The notes beneath the pieces were generated by a model. It saw only the letters and a list, made by a program, of their open reading frames with translations. It searched no databases and was not told the origin of the DNA. A stretch of DNA of 64,000 nt from Luteithermobacter gelatinilyticus (GTDB lineage: Bacteria > Pseudomonadota > Alphaproteobacteria > Sphingomonadales > Emcibacteraceae): the NCBI RefSeq assembly GCF_005849285.1, contig NZ_CP040517.1, forward strand, positions 2,362,501 through 2,426,500. Direction: 5' to 3'. Position 1 is the first letter of the stretch. The number at the start of each line of letters is the position of its first letter. Positions 1 through 8,087 of this stretch are shown one piece after another. The position numbers and the translations under genes were made by a program.

Positions 1-367
1 TCAAAATATCGTGTGCCTTAATATACTCCGTAATAAATTTGCGTGACTTAATTATTTCTGTAGCTAAAGTTACTTTATCACCCTCAACAGAACTAAGATT
101 TGCACCCGCTAAACTTGCAAGGCCTTTAAATTGATTAGATAGTGTTGAAAGTTGGTTTTGCTGTTGCGTAATGGGAGCAAGAAGAACATCTGCCTTGTAC
201 ATATCTTTTAGATATAAAGCAATAGCTACTGCTGCAATGGTGATTATCAAGGTTATCGTTAAAATTAACAATTTACCTTTCCAGATAATCTGCCAAAGCA
301 GATAGACATCTATTTCACCTTCTCTATCTGGTACATTCAAAGAATATTGGTCAGTACGCTCGTTCAT
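1..367 (-). CDS. Wzz-type polysaccharide chain-length determinant (N-terminal part)
   Basis: The gene runs off the left edge; 122 N-terminal residues are visible, starting at the ATG at 367. A short cytoplasmic stretch containing VPDREGEIDVYLLW is followed by one strongly hydrophobic segment (about residues 32-53) and then a polar, Gln/Ser-rich periplasmic start. This is the layout of the Wzz/Etk N-terminal domain of inner-membrane proteins that set O-antigen or capsule chain length. The neighbouring Wzi-like gene and galE fit a surface-polysaccharide locus. The missing part could be a plain Wzz or a Wzz-tyrosine kinase fusion; this cannot be decided here. Confidence 0.75.
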   Translation of the reverse strand, partial: MNERTDQYSLNVPDREGEIDVYLLWQIIWKGKLLILTITLIITIAAVAIALYLKDMYKADVLLAPITQQQNQLSTLSNQFKGLASLAGANLSSVEGDKVTLATEIIKSRKFITEYIKAHDIL

Positions 368-515
368 ATTGTAACCCCATTATTTTTTATTCTGGGAAAA
401 ATCATAGCGACCTTATATCGGACCCATCTATTAAAATCACCCACATTAAGATAACAACAACCTTTAACACTTCACCCATATATAATTTTGTAAAGAATAT
501 ATGGAATACACAATG

Positions 516-1985
516 TTAGAAGTAGAGAAACCATCCTAAGTTAGCAGTAAATTCTCTTTTATTAATAAAAGGGGTGTTAGGGCGGTCATCATGAAACCTA
601 AAGTCAAACCTGATTTCTCCTAGACGGGTTTTTGTTATAAAATTAGCCTCCGTTATATTTATTTTTTCCCGTGACTTACTAGAAACTTTTCTAGAGTCAC
701 CAGTTCGGTTTAATAAGACATTGTGATATTTTATTGTGACCCCCCAGTTCTTTGTGGCCATAAAGTTAGCGATTACGGATATTAAACGCCCATCCCCATC
801 AATGCTATGTCCCAGGGACCGGCCTTTGAACCGATATCCCGAACGATAGATGTGATGTTCGTATATCAGATTATTTCGTCGATCCCCAAACAGCCAGTAT
901 TCGGTAGAGGTAGTATCAGCGTATTCCGCGGTTAGCCTCCACTGAGCCCCGCCATCGCCCCACGGACCATAAGCACTCGCTCCCAAAAGGCGAGCGAACC
1001 GTTTCGGCAGGAACAGCTGCCCGGCTTCATCCTCTGCCGTGGCCTCACCATAAATCTTCAGCGTCGTTTCTTTGCCGATGCCAAAGCTGTAGGCCATGTC
1101 CACACTGGCCAACTGGTTGCCGGGTTCTCTGGCGGTGCCGGTATTGTCCAGATCCCCCCCCGCAATCAGCGCCCGCGCCCAGGTTTCCAGATCACACGGC
1201 CGGCCCTCCCCGCACAACTGAATGGTCCGCGCCAGGCCCACCTCGAAATTCTTCACCGGTTCAAAGGTCAGACGCAGCCCCGCAATCAGCGCATCAGGAA
1301 CATGCCGGTCTTCCTCCATCTGCGCCACAAAAGCCCGCAGCTGCCACGGCCCCATCCAGCTCAGCCACTTGCTTTCAAAAGCTTCCGGCTCCATGCGCAT
1401 GATGCCTACCGACGGCATCGGCCGCGCATTGTTGCTGAGCAAAAGCGTGCCCTCGCGCCCCGGGCCCCACCACCGGTCAATGGCGCCGGCATAAACCTGC
1501 CAGTTGCCCAGTTCCTGGGCCAGATAGCTGCCATCAAAATTATAATCATCGGTGCCGTTACCATTGCGATAGCCCACATTAAGCTTCGCTGTGGTGCTCG
1601 TCCCGTTATATTGCAGGGTGGCCGACGTATCCAGGTCATTACGGGCCGTCTCATCAAAGCCGCGCACGATCTCGGGCTCCGTGGTCGCCATCACCTTAAG
1701 TCCCACGCGCCATTCCCCCGGCACCTTGCGCTCAACCCGGCGCAACGCCATAATTACATGGGGGGGCAAATCCTGACCATCCGCCTTGTGAAAATCCCGG
1801 GTGATGTGTTTCCAGGACAGCGGCCACGTGCCCACCGGGCCGGAAATCAGCCCATACCGCGCAAGAAGCTCCACATCATTACGAAGCTGCTGATCCCCCA
1901 CTTCCGCAAACGGCGCCGCCGCCGCAACCGACACCGTAAAAGCAACACCAAGTCCCAAACCTGCCAGATATCGTTGTAAACGCAT
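516..1985 (-). CDS. Capsule assembly Wzi family outer-membrane protein
   Basis: 489 residues beginning with a signal peptide (about residues 1-24, ending in AAAA) and ending in an aromatic C-terminus (WFLYF), as expected for an outer-membrane beta-barrel. The segment around residues 165-200 (DRWWGPGREGTLLLSNNARP) resembles the Wzi family, in which an 18-stranded barrel helps hold capsular polysaccharide at the surface. Alternating hydrophobic strands and Trp/Tyr-rich turns continue to the end. It follows the partial wzz on the same strand after a gap of about 150 bases. Family assignment is by motif recognition; the polysaccharide it handles is unknown. Confidence 0.8.
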   Translation of the reverse strand: MRLQRYLAGLGLGVAFTVSVAAAAPFAEVGDQQLRNDVELLARYGLISGPVGTWPLSWKHITRDFHKADGQDLPPHVIMALRRVERKVPGEWRVGLKVMATTEPEIVRGFDETARNDLDTSATLQYNGTSTTAKLNVGYRNGNGTDDYNFDGSYLAQELGNWQVYAGAIDRWWGPGREGTLLLSNNARPMPSVGIMRMEPEAFESKWLSWMGPWQLRAFVAQMEEDRHVPDALIAGLRLTFEPVKNFEVGLARTIQLCGEGRPCDLETWARALIAGGDLDNTGTAREPGNQLASVDMAYSFGIGKETTLKIYGEATAEDEAGQLFLPKRFARLLGASAYGPWGDGGAQWRLTAEYADTTSTEYWLFGDRRNNLIYEHHIYRSGYRFKGRSLGHSIDGDGRLISVIANFMATKNWGVTIKYHNVLLNRTGDSRKVSSKSREKINITEANFITKTRLGEIRFDFRFHDDRPNTPFINKREFTANLGWFLYF

Positions 1986-2242
1986 TTATAATCCAAGCCC
2001 CAAGAATTACCTTCTGATCAAATCCGTAACCTTGTAGCCCAGAAGACGGCTCTGGCCAACCCAAAACTGACCTAACCGGCAAAGCTCAGGAGCCCGCGCC
2101 CTGCCCGATACAGGAAAATCCCCGCGTGGCCAAGATGGCCCCAACAAAGCGCTGGATTAATTACTCCGTAATCTTTAGGCTTTATAGGTTCTACTGACGA
2201 TACAGGACCAGACAAAGACAAGATATACATACAGATATAATT

Positions 2243-3268
2243 ATGACCATGAACATACTGGTGACCGGCGGCGCAGGGTATATCGGCAGCCACACGGTGC
2301 TTGAACTGCTTGAGGCCGGATATGACGTGACGGTCATTGACAATCTCTGCAACGCTTCGGAGGAATCCCTGCACCGGGTTCGCGCCATCACCGGAAAAAA
2401 CAACCTTCAGTTTCATTATCTTGACATTCGTGACCGCGAAGGGCTCGATGAGCTGCTGGCCGCCGAACAGTTTGACGCGGTAATCCATTTCGCTGGCCTG
2501 AAGGCGGTGGGCGAATCCGTTACAAAACCGCTGGATTATTACGAAAACAATGTGGGCGGCACCATCACCCTGTGTCAGGCCCTGCGGGATCATGGGGTAA
2601 AAAACCTGGTTTTCAGTTCCTCGGCCACGGTCTATGGCGCGCCTCGCAGCGTGCCCATCCGCGAAGACTTTCCCACCGGCGGCACCACAAACCCCTATGG
2701 CACGTCGAAACTGATGGTTGAACAGATTCTCGCGGACTGTCACCGGGCCGACCCGTCCTGGAATATTGCCCGGCTGCGGTATTTCAATCCCATTGGCGCC
2801 CATGAAAGCGGCCGCCTCGGCGAAGACCCGCGGGACATTCCCAACAATCTCATGCCCCATATCACCCAGGTGGCCATCGGCAAGCGGCCGCATCTGGCCG
2901 TATTCGGCAATGATTACCCCACCCGGGATGGCACCGGGATCAGGGACTTTATTCATGTGGTCGATCTTGCCAAAGGGCATCTCAAGGCACTGGAGAAACT
3001 GGCCACGGGCCCGGGACTCGTCACCTATAATCTCGGCACCGGCACCGGTTACAGCGTTCTGGAACTGGTAAAAACCTTTGAACGAGTCAACGACATCCCC
3101 ATCCCCTATGAAATCACCGATCGCCGCCCGGGCGACATTGCCGAATGTTTCGCCGATCCCTCCCTCGCCCGGAAAGAACTGGGCTGGAAAGCGGAAAAAA
3201 GCCTAGAGGACATGGTGCGTGATGCCTGGCGCTGGCAAAGCCAGAACCCGGACGGTTACGAAGCCTGA
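2243..3268 (+). CDS. galE: UDP-glucose 4-epimerase
   Basis: 341 residues. Interconverts UDP-glucose and UDP-galactose, feeding surface-polysaccharide synthesis. The N-terminus carries the Rossmann motif TGGAGYIGSH; SSSATVYG and NPYGTSK give the SDR catalytic Ser/Thr and Tyr-x3-Lys; RYFNPIGAHESGRLGEDP and RDFIHVVDLAKGH are GalE signatures. Length is typical. Two in-frame ATGs (2243 and 2249) are possible; the difference is two residues. It is divergent from wzi, with about 257 bases between them, and converges on the NDUFA9-like gene. Confidence 0.93.
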   Translation: MTMNILVTGGAGYIGSHTVLELLEAGYDVTVIDNLCNASEESLHRVRAITGKNNLQFHYLDIRDREGLDELLAAEQFDAVIHFAGLKAVGESVTKPLDYYENNVGGTITLCQALRDHGVKNLVFSSSATVYGAPRSVPIREDFPTGGTTNPYGTSKLMVEQILADCHRADPSWNIARLRYFNPIGAHESGRLGEDPRDIPNNLMPHITQVAIGKRPHLAVFGNDYPTRDGTGIRDFIHVVDLAKGHLKALEKLATGPGLVTYNLGTGTGYSVLELVKTFERVNDIPIPYEITDRRPGDIAECFADPSLARKELGWKAEKSLEDMVRDAWRWQSQNPDGYEA

Positions 3269-3288
3269 ACACCTGAAAAGCCGCGGCC

Positions 3289-4242
3289 TTAAGCCTCCAC
3301 CTCAAACTGTCCCTTGGGCCGGTAGTGAATCATATAGGACGGGATCACCGATTCCACTGGAGTCGGGGTGAGGCCAAGCTCTCTCAACCCGTCCGCTCCC
3401 TCACGAACCACATTGTCCTTTTCAAGCTGCCTGAGCTGATCCAGGGTCAGCATCGGTTTTGGCAAAAGCCCCAGGAAAAACGCCTGTAGCCGAGCCAACG
3501 GCAGCGGAATCTCGATCATCGGAATATCGTTGCGGGTTTCCTTGAGGATGAGTTTCAACAGCTCGCGGAAGCTGTAGACTCGTGGCCCGCCGAGTTCAAA
3601 TGTCCGGCCCTCAAATCCGGGCGTGTCGATCACCTTCAGGATAGCATCCGCCACATCGCCCACATAAACCGGCTGGAATTTTGTATCGCCACAAATCACC
3701 GGCATGAAGGGCAAACACTTGGCCAGCGCGCCAAAGCGGTTAAAAAAGCTGTCATCGGCGCCAAAAATAATGCTGGGGCGAAAAATGGTCGCCGACGGGA
3801 AATAGTGGCGCACGGCTTCCTCACCCTTGGCCTTGCTTTTGGCATAGGCGGACGGGGACTCGGCATCCGCGCCGATGGCGGAAATATGCACCAGCTTCCG
3901 GACCCCTGAGGCCGCTGCGTTTTTGGCAATCAGCCCGGCCCCCAACGCCTGCACCGTATTGAATTTCTGCCGGCCGCTTTCATAAAGGATACCCACCAGA
4001 TTGACCACGGCATAAGAGCCCTGCACCGCCGCCCGCACCGATTCTTCATGTCGGATATTGGCCTGGCATACCTGAATCTGACCCACTTCACCAAGCGGTT
4101 TCAGAAACAGCGCCGAATTGGGATGACGTACCGCAACACGAACCCGATAGCCGGCCTTGGCAAGATGCTGCACCAGGGTCCGCCCCACGAATCCCGATCC
4201 GCCGAATATGGTCACCAGGCGTGCGTCCTTTTCCATCGCCAT
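3289..4242 (-). CDS. Complex I NDUFA9-subunit-like NAD(P)-binding protein (atypical SDR)
   Basis: 317 residues. The N-terminal TIFGGSGFVGR nucleotide-binding loop, the HISAIGAD region, YAKSKAKGE (Tyr-x3-Lys) and FRPSIIFG mark the atypical short-chain dehydrogenase group that includes NDUFA9, an accessory subunit of mitochondrial complex I, and its alphaproteobacterial relatives. These proteins bind NADPH tightly rather than turning over a known substrate. The start is supported by GGAG six bases upstream of ATG 4242. Converges on galE with 20 bases between the stops. A role in respiratory complex I is inferred from the family only. Confidence 0.8.
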   Translation of the reverse strand: MAMEKDARLVTIFGGSGFVGRTLVQHLAKAGYRVRVAVRHPNSALFLKPLGEVGQIQVCQANIRHEESVRAAVQGSYAVVNLVGILYESGRQKFNTVQALGAGLIAKNAAASGVRKLVHISAIGADAESPSAYAKSKAKGEEAVRHYFPSATIFRPSIIFGADDSFFNRFGALAKCLPFMPVICGDTKFQPVYVGDVADAILKVIDTPGFEGRTFELGGPRVYSFRELLKLILKETRNDIPMIEIPLPLARLQAFFLGLLPKPMLTLDQLRQLEKDNVVREGADGLRELGLTPTPVESVIPSYMIHYRPKGQFEVEA

Positions 4243-4345
4243 GTTTTTCTCCAGAACTATCCGTTAACCTGCTGAAATCTACTCCGTCTTTTAGACATTA
4301 TTGCCGCCTGTCGTCCAGTCTATTTTATTTTTTTAACATAACACC

Positions 4346-4374
4346 TTGACAATACGTTCATCTGAGCGTAACAA
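4346..4374 (+). promoter_or_regulatory. Putative sigma-70-type promoter for tRNA-Leu
   Basis: TTGACA at 4346-4351 and TAACAA at 4369-4374 are separated by 17 bases, and the mature tRNA begins 20 bases beyond the -10. The region in front is A/T-rich. Read by eye. Confidence 0.6.
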
Positions 4375-4393
4375 ACCGCTCACACCAACCGTT

Positions 4394-4480
4394 GCCCAGA
4401 TGGCGGAATTGGTAGACGCGCTAGCTTCAGGTGCTAGTGTCCGTATGGACGTGGAGGTTCGAGTCCTCTTCTGGGCACCA
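4394..4480 (+). tRNA. tRNA-Leu (anticodon CAG)
   Basis: 87 bases including an encoded CCA. The acceptor stem GCCCAGA pairs with TCTGGGC. The anticodon stem CTAGC/GCTAG encloses loop TTCAGGT (anticodon CAG, decoding CUG). A long variable arm (class II) and the T-loop GGTTCGAGTCC are present. The AT-rich metal-resistance region follows within about 550 bases. tRNA-Leu genes are common integration sites, but I found no integrase and no second copy of the tRNA 3' end. Confidence 0.97.
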
Positions 4481-4522
4481 TTCCCCCATAAGCCCCCCCA
4501 CCATTCCCCCCTAAGCCCCCAT
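4479..4522 (+). repeat. Two imperfect 22-base C-rich direct repeats touching the tRNA-Leu CCA end
   Basis: CCATTCCCCCATAAGCCCCC starts at 4479, overlapping the last bases of the tRNA, and is followed from 4501 by CCATTCCCCCCTAAGCCCCC. The C-rich repeat has no obvious function and does not form a terminator hairpin. Confidence 0.6.
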
Positions 4523-4528
4523 GGATTA

Positions 4529-4750
4529 TTATAGATATAATTCCTTACGCACTTCCATGATCATTTTCACAATATGATAGGCATTTCTGGAAACGGGCGC
4601 GCACAAAACTTTTCTAAGGCCGAAGATATCTCGAATATTCTTGCATAAATAATACTCAAACAGTCTTACAAGAGATGGAGGACGTCGCACCACCCGGCCA
4701 AAATAATTAAGCTTATGCCATACCCAAATCTTGCGCTCCATAGACATCAA
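4529..4750 (-). CDS. Unrecognised small basic ORF (73 aa), doubtful
   Basis: An open frame of 73 codons, basic and aromatic-rich (WVWHKLNYFGRVVRRPP). I recognise no family. There is no convincing ribosome-binding site, and codon use looks unlike the neighbours. It lies in the roughly 540 bases between tRNA-Leu and the arsenic operon, where I see nothing else. It may be a gene remnant or chance. Confidence 0.22.
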   Translation of the reverse strand: MMSMERKIWVWHKLNYFGRVVRRPPSLVRLFEYYLCKNIRDIFGLRKVLCAPVSRNAYHIVKMIMEVRKELYL

Positions 4751-5024
4751 AATCCAGAGTATGCACTGCTCCAGCCCCTGTAAATATTATAGTGTGGACC
4801 GTTATCAGGTTGCCCGATCCTTCATCGCCGGGAAGGGCTGCCTGAACCTCTGGACGATTAGAAAATGTTTTTCAGACCGGCGCCCGTCCCCTTTCAGCGT
4901 CCCCTCATGTACCGGCATCTTTCCCACATTCTCATAAAGTTATATCCCAAGGTCGGACTAAAACTTCTCAGGAAAATCTGCATCTCCAAAGCCAGGCTAC
5001 AGGGCTGAATGGTATGGAAGGGAT

Positions 5025-6068
5025 TTACGCTGTTCTAAAATAGTCTTTGGTTCTATTGGCAAAAGCAACTAGTGAAAGCATCACTGGCACTTCAACCAGG
5101 ACCCCAACAACCGTTGCCAAGGCCGCACCAGAATGCAGTCCGAAAAGGCTAATTGCCACCGCCACTGCAAGCTCAAAGAAATTTGATGTCCCAATCAATG
5201 CTGCGGGTGCGGCGGTACTGAAGGGCACGCGCCACAGGTAAGACCAGCCATAAGCAACGGCAAATATACCATAACTCTGAATCAATAGCGGGATGGCAAT
5301 GAGGCCAATAACCATTGGCTTTTCAATAATTGTTCCAGCCTGAAACCCAAACAACAATATAACGGTCGCCAGTAAACCCATTATAGAAAAAGGCTTTATT
5401 CGTGCCGTAAAGTGATCAATTTTTTCTTGAGTATGCTTGTTTTCTAAATTCTTTCGGGTGATGTAGCCCGCCGCCAATGGAATAATCACATAAAGCACTA
5501 CCGATAGCAAAAGTGTCTCCCACGGGACAACAACATCCGTGATGCCCAGTAACAACGCCACCAACGGCGCAAAGGCAAAGACCATAATGATGTCATTGAT
5601 CGAAACCTGCACCAGAGTATAGTTGGCGTCCCCGCGCACAAGCTGGCTCCAAACAAATACCATAGCAGTACAAGGCGCAACACCTAACAGAATCATCCCT
5701 GCGATATATTCTTTAGCGTCTTGCGGTGCGACCAGACCGGCAAAGATATATTCGAAAAACAAAACCCCCAACGCGGCCATGGTAAAAGGCTTTATTAGCC
5801 AGTTGACGACCAGCGTAATGCATAGGCCCTTAGGTTTCTTACCTACATCCTTCAGGCTCTTGAAATCCACATTGACCATCATCGGGTAAATCATCACCCA
5901 GATAAATACAGCGACCACCAGATTAACCTGAGCGTATTCAAAATTGGCTATAACCCGGAACACACTGGGTACAAGCAAGCCAAACCCAACGCCAACAACA
6001 ATGCAAAGCCCCACCCAAAGAGAGAGGTAGCGTTCGAAAATACCCATAGGAGAAGTTTGGCCACTCAT
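5025..6068 (-). CDS. acr3: ACR3-family arsenite efflux permease
   Basis: 347 residues and about ten hydrophobic segments. Exports As(III) across the inner membrane. The segment [17 protein letters not shown] carries the conserved functional Cys (C133) of Acr3, and [18 protein letters not shown] near the C-terminus is the other family signature, with its conserved Glu. Length matches bacterial Acr3. Its ATG overlaps the arsC stop as ATGA (6065-6068), so the two genes should be translationally coupled. It is last in the arsR-arsI-arsC-acr3 operon. Confidence 0.95.
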   Translation of the reverse strand: MSGQTSPMGIFERYLSLWVGLCIVVGVGFGLLVPSVFRVIANFEYAQVNLVVAVFIWVMIYPMMVNVDFKSLKDVGKKPKGLCITLVVNWLIKPFTMAALGVLFFEYIFAGLVAPQDAKEYIAGMILLGVAPCTAMVFVWSQLVRGDANYTLVQVSINDIIMVFAFAPLVALLLGITDVVVPWETLLLSVVLYVIIPLAAGYITRKNLENKHTQEKIDHFTARIKPFSIMGLLATVILLFGFQAGTIIEKPMVIGLIAIPLLIQSYGIFAVAYGWSYLWRVPFSTAAPAALIGTSNFFELAVAVAISLFGLHSGAALATVVGVLVEVPVMLSLVAFANRTKDYFRTA

Positions 6069-6472
6069 AGCAATTCACTTTCTATTTTGGCTTTAAGTAA
6101 GTTAAACGCCTCGTCAAAGGCGGTGTTAATTTCTTCCTCATTACCGGTGACAGCGGCAGGGTCTGGCGTACTCCAATGTAGTTTTTTATGCTTGCCAAGA
6201 AACACTGGGCAGCTTTCAGCAGCGGCATCACAAACCGTAATCACCAGATCAAAATTCATGCCTTGAAATTCATCCCATGACTTGCTGCGTGCCTCACCCG
6301 CTTGAACACCGTGGCGTTTTAGAGTTTCAATGGATTTAGGATGCACATACCCTTCTGGCTTACTGCCAGCGCTGACCGCGTGATAGCGCCCCTGAGCGAG
6401 TTGGTTAATCAAAGCCTCAGCCATAATGCTGCGGCAGGAATTCCCGGTGCACAGTACAAGTACATTTTTCAT
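6065..6472 (-). CDS. arsC: Arsenate reductase, thioredoxin-coupled (low-molecular-weight phosphatase fold)
   Basis: 135 residues from ATG 6472. Reduces As(V) to As(III) for export by Acr3. The P-loop [10 protein letters not shown] holds C8 and R14; C81 and C88 in [13 protein letters not shown] are the two further cysteines of the thioredoxin-linked relay (compare C10/C82/C89 of the plasmid pI258 enzyme). The start is set by a TGATG overlap with the arsI stop (6470-6474); an upstream in-frame ATG at 6484 would lie inside arsI. It overlaps acr3 downstream by ATGA. Confidence 0.95.
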   Translation of the reverse strand: MKNVLVLCTGNSCRSIMAEALINQLAQGRYHAVSAGSKPEGYVHPKSIETLKRHGVQAGEARSKSWDEFQGMNFDLVITVCDAAAESCPVFLGKHKKLHWSTPDPAAVTGNEEEINTAFDEAFNLLKAKIESELL

Positions 6473-6945
6473 CAACTGCAACAACCCACTGTTTTTTCAG
6501 AAGGTTCGCAACAGTCTGGAAGTCCTTTTGTTTCAGGTACACAGCAAGCGCTTTGTTTCTCTTGGATCTCATCTGAATATATCTGTGCATCATCCATGGT
6601 ATGGTAAGCTTCCCAGGCAATGCCATTAGGGTCGTTCACCCATGATTTTTCTGATTTGGCATAACAGCAGATTGTTTCGCCATCGCTGTGGGTTAAAATG
6701 TTCGCAGCAGACATTTGCTCTCGAATAGTGGCTAATTCTTGAGCTGAGTCTACCTGAATACCTAAGTGGTCCACCCCCTTCTTACTTACGCGCGTTGATA
6801 TGGCAAAGTTTACAGAAGGGTCATCAAGCATCCATTTTGCATAATTTTCTTTTGTCTTAATAGGTTCAGCACCAAAAAACGCTGTATAAAAACGGATGCT
6901 TTTTTCCAGGTTTTCTACGCCCATATGTATGTGTAAACGCTTCAT
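6472..6945 (-). CDS. arsI: ArsI-type C-As bond lyase (VOC/glyoxalase fold, ArsI/CadI family)
   Basis: 157 residues from ATG 6945. The vicinal-oxygen-chelate fold, Fe(II)-dependent ArsI enzymes cleave the C-As bond of trivalent organoarsenicals such as methylarsenite. The candidate metal ligands are present (H5 or H7, H60 in GVDHLGIQV, E112 in GIAWEAYH), as is the adjacent Cys pair C93-C94 in TICCYAKSEK that binds the arsenical in ArsI. The C-terminus adds further Cys pairs (ACC, DCC, GCCS). The start is fixed by a TGATG overlap with the arsR stop. A CadI-like binding role is the alternative, but the Cys pair favours ArsI. Confidence 0.85.
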   Translation of the reverse strand: MKRLHIHMGVENLEKSIRFYTAFFGAEPIKTKENYAKWMLDDPSVNFAISTRVSKKGVDHLGIQVDSAQELATIREQMSAANILTHSDGETICCYAKSEKSWVNDPNGIAWEAYHTMDDAQIYSDEIQEKQSACCVPETKGLPDCCEPSEKTVGCCS

Positions 6946-7277
6946 CAGCAACATTCCTTTTTTTGTTTTATTTCAATGCGGCAATCCATGTCGCTTTCTT
7001 TACAGCAATTTTCAGTGAGATATTTAATCGCGCCCACAAGAACATCATAATTTGCCTGATAAATTGTAGTCCTTCCTTGTTTCTCACTCACAATCAACCC
7101 TGCCTGGCGCAGCTTATCCAAATGAAAAGACAGGGTGGCATGAGGTAAGCCCAACTTTTCGCCTATAATCCCAACGGGATATCCGGTAGGCCCTTTTTCG
7201 ACCAATAGGCGAAAAATATCCAGACGGCTTTCCTGAGCCAAAGCATTAAGGGTATTTATGACAGCTAATTTATCCAT
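6945..7277 (-). CDS. arsR: ArsR/SmtB-family arsenic-responsive repressor
   Basis: 110 residues. Winged-helix repressor: NALAQESRLDIFRLL is the family N-terminal helix and LPHATLSFHLDKLRQAGLI the recognition region. The classical CVC sensor motif of the E. coli/R773 type is absent. Cysteines cluster at the C-terminus instead (NCC at about 90, then C98 and a terminal ECC), as in ArsR proteins that sense As(III) with C-terminal cysteine pairs. First gene of the operon, just downstream of a palindrome that overlaps the predicted -10. Confidence 0.93.
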   Translation of the reverse strand: MDKLAVINTLNALAQESRLDIFRLLVEKGPTGYPVGIIGEKLGLPHATLSFHLDKLRQAGLIVSEKQGRTTIYQANYDVLVGAIKYLTENCCKESDMDCRIEIKQKKECC

Positions 7278-7283
7278 ATCTCT

Positions 7284-7301
7284 AGATATATAGATATATC
7301 T
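7284..7301 (-). promoter_or_regulatory. arsO: Candidate ArsR operator (inverted repeat)
   Basis: AGATATAT and ATATATCT arms of 8 bases with a 2-base spacer, centred 15 bases upstream of the arsR ATG and covering the predicted -10. ArsR-family operators are typically inverted repeats at the promoter, and binding here would block RNA polymerase. Seen by eye. Confidence 0.65.
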
Positions 7302-7314
7302 GAGATTCTGTCAA
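7287..7314 (-). promoter_or_regulatory. ars operon promoter, predicted near-leaderless
   Basis: Reading the minus strand, TTGACA (7314-7309), a 16-base spacer, then TATATA (7292-7287). The expected transcription start, about 7 bases on, falls 2-4 bases before the arsR ATG at 7277, leaving no room for a Shine-Dalgarno site. Confidence 0.55.
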
Positions 7315-7520
7315 GACTTAAATATGCGACGGCGTAAAATAAAAATCGGTGGTTTGATAATGAGCAGCACTAAAAGCCATATAAAGACAGTATGTTATCT
7401 TGAAAAGTCAAGCTCTCGACTTCGCTCCAGTTCGCGGCGTCGCTTCATATACCGGTCGCGGGAGCAGCACACGCTATGAACTTGTCGTGTCTCGGGTATA
7501 AACATAAAGGCTTACTCAAG

Positions 7521-8069
7521 CTATCTCATCCATTTTTGTTGCGCTTCCCATTTATCAATAGGTGTGAGCGGGCCAACAGGACAATGATGCTCTTTGGTCG
7601 GTATTCTAGTAATTAAAGAAAAAAGATGATGAAAAGCACGCATCTCGCAGCCCGGGGTGCCGAGCATAGCGGCAAACATAAATGCCAACCCCAAATGGCT
7701 GAAAACATATACCTCCCATGCATGGACAGTATGCGCCAACAGGGAAGTCTCTATCGAACCCGTCAGTATATATCCTGTGCCGGCTACTCCCAGCATAATT
7801 ACCACACTTGCAATCGCAGGCCATTTTTTCCAAGCACGGGAAAAACCGATATTGATGACATAACTCACGAGAAAAAGGCCCGGCAAAATACCGTTCCAGA
7901 TAAGCGGAATAATAGCGCCCGCAGGCGTCAGGATATGGCCCCATGCAGTGATGAGACCGTATACATAATAAAGACACAACAATCCAAACACTAATCTGAC
8001 ACCCCTACCTACTGGCCCCGGCTTTTTCAGCGCCCCGCTTTCTTCCAATTTTAAGTCTGTAGTTGCCAT
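7521..8069 (-). CDS. Mercury-operon-associated four-helix membrane protein, uncharacterised
   Basis: 182 residues. About four hydrophobic segments (roughly 25-45, 50-72, 82-104 and 110-135) are followed by a soluble tail with Cys/His-rich motifs: GTPGCEMRAFHHL at about 137-149 and EHHCPVGPLTP near 160-170. It starts 18 bases after the merA stop on the same strand, so it is almost certainly in the mer transcript. I do not recognise it as MerC, MerF, MerE or MerH. The Cys and His residues suggest metal contact, but that is inference. It may be a new mer accessory protein, or a membrane protein carried along. Confidence 0.7.
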   Translation of the reverse strand: MATTDLKLEESGALKKPGPVGRGVRLVFGLLCLYYVYGLITAWGHILTPAGAIIPLIWNGILPGLFLVSYVINIGFSRAWKKWPAIASVVIMLGVAGTGYILTGSIETSLLAHTVHAWEVYVFSHLGLAFMFAAMLGTPGCEMRAFHHLFSLITRIPTKEHHCPVGPLTPIDKWEAQQKWMR

Positions 8070-8087
8070 TGTTTGGCTTTCTATTAT

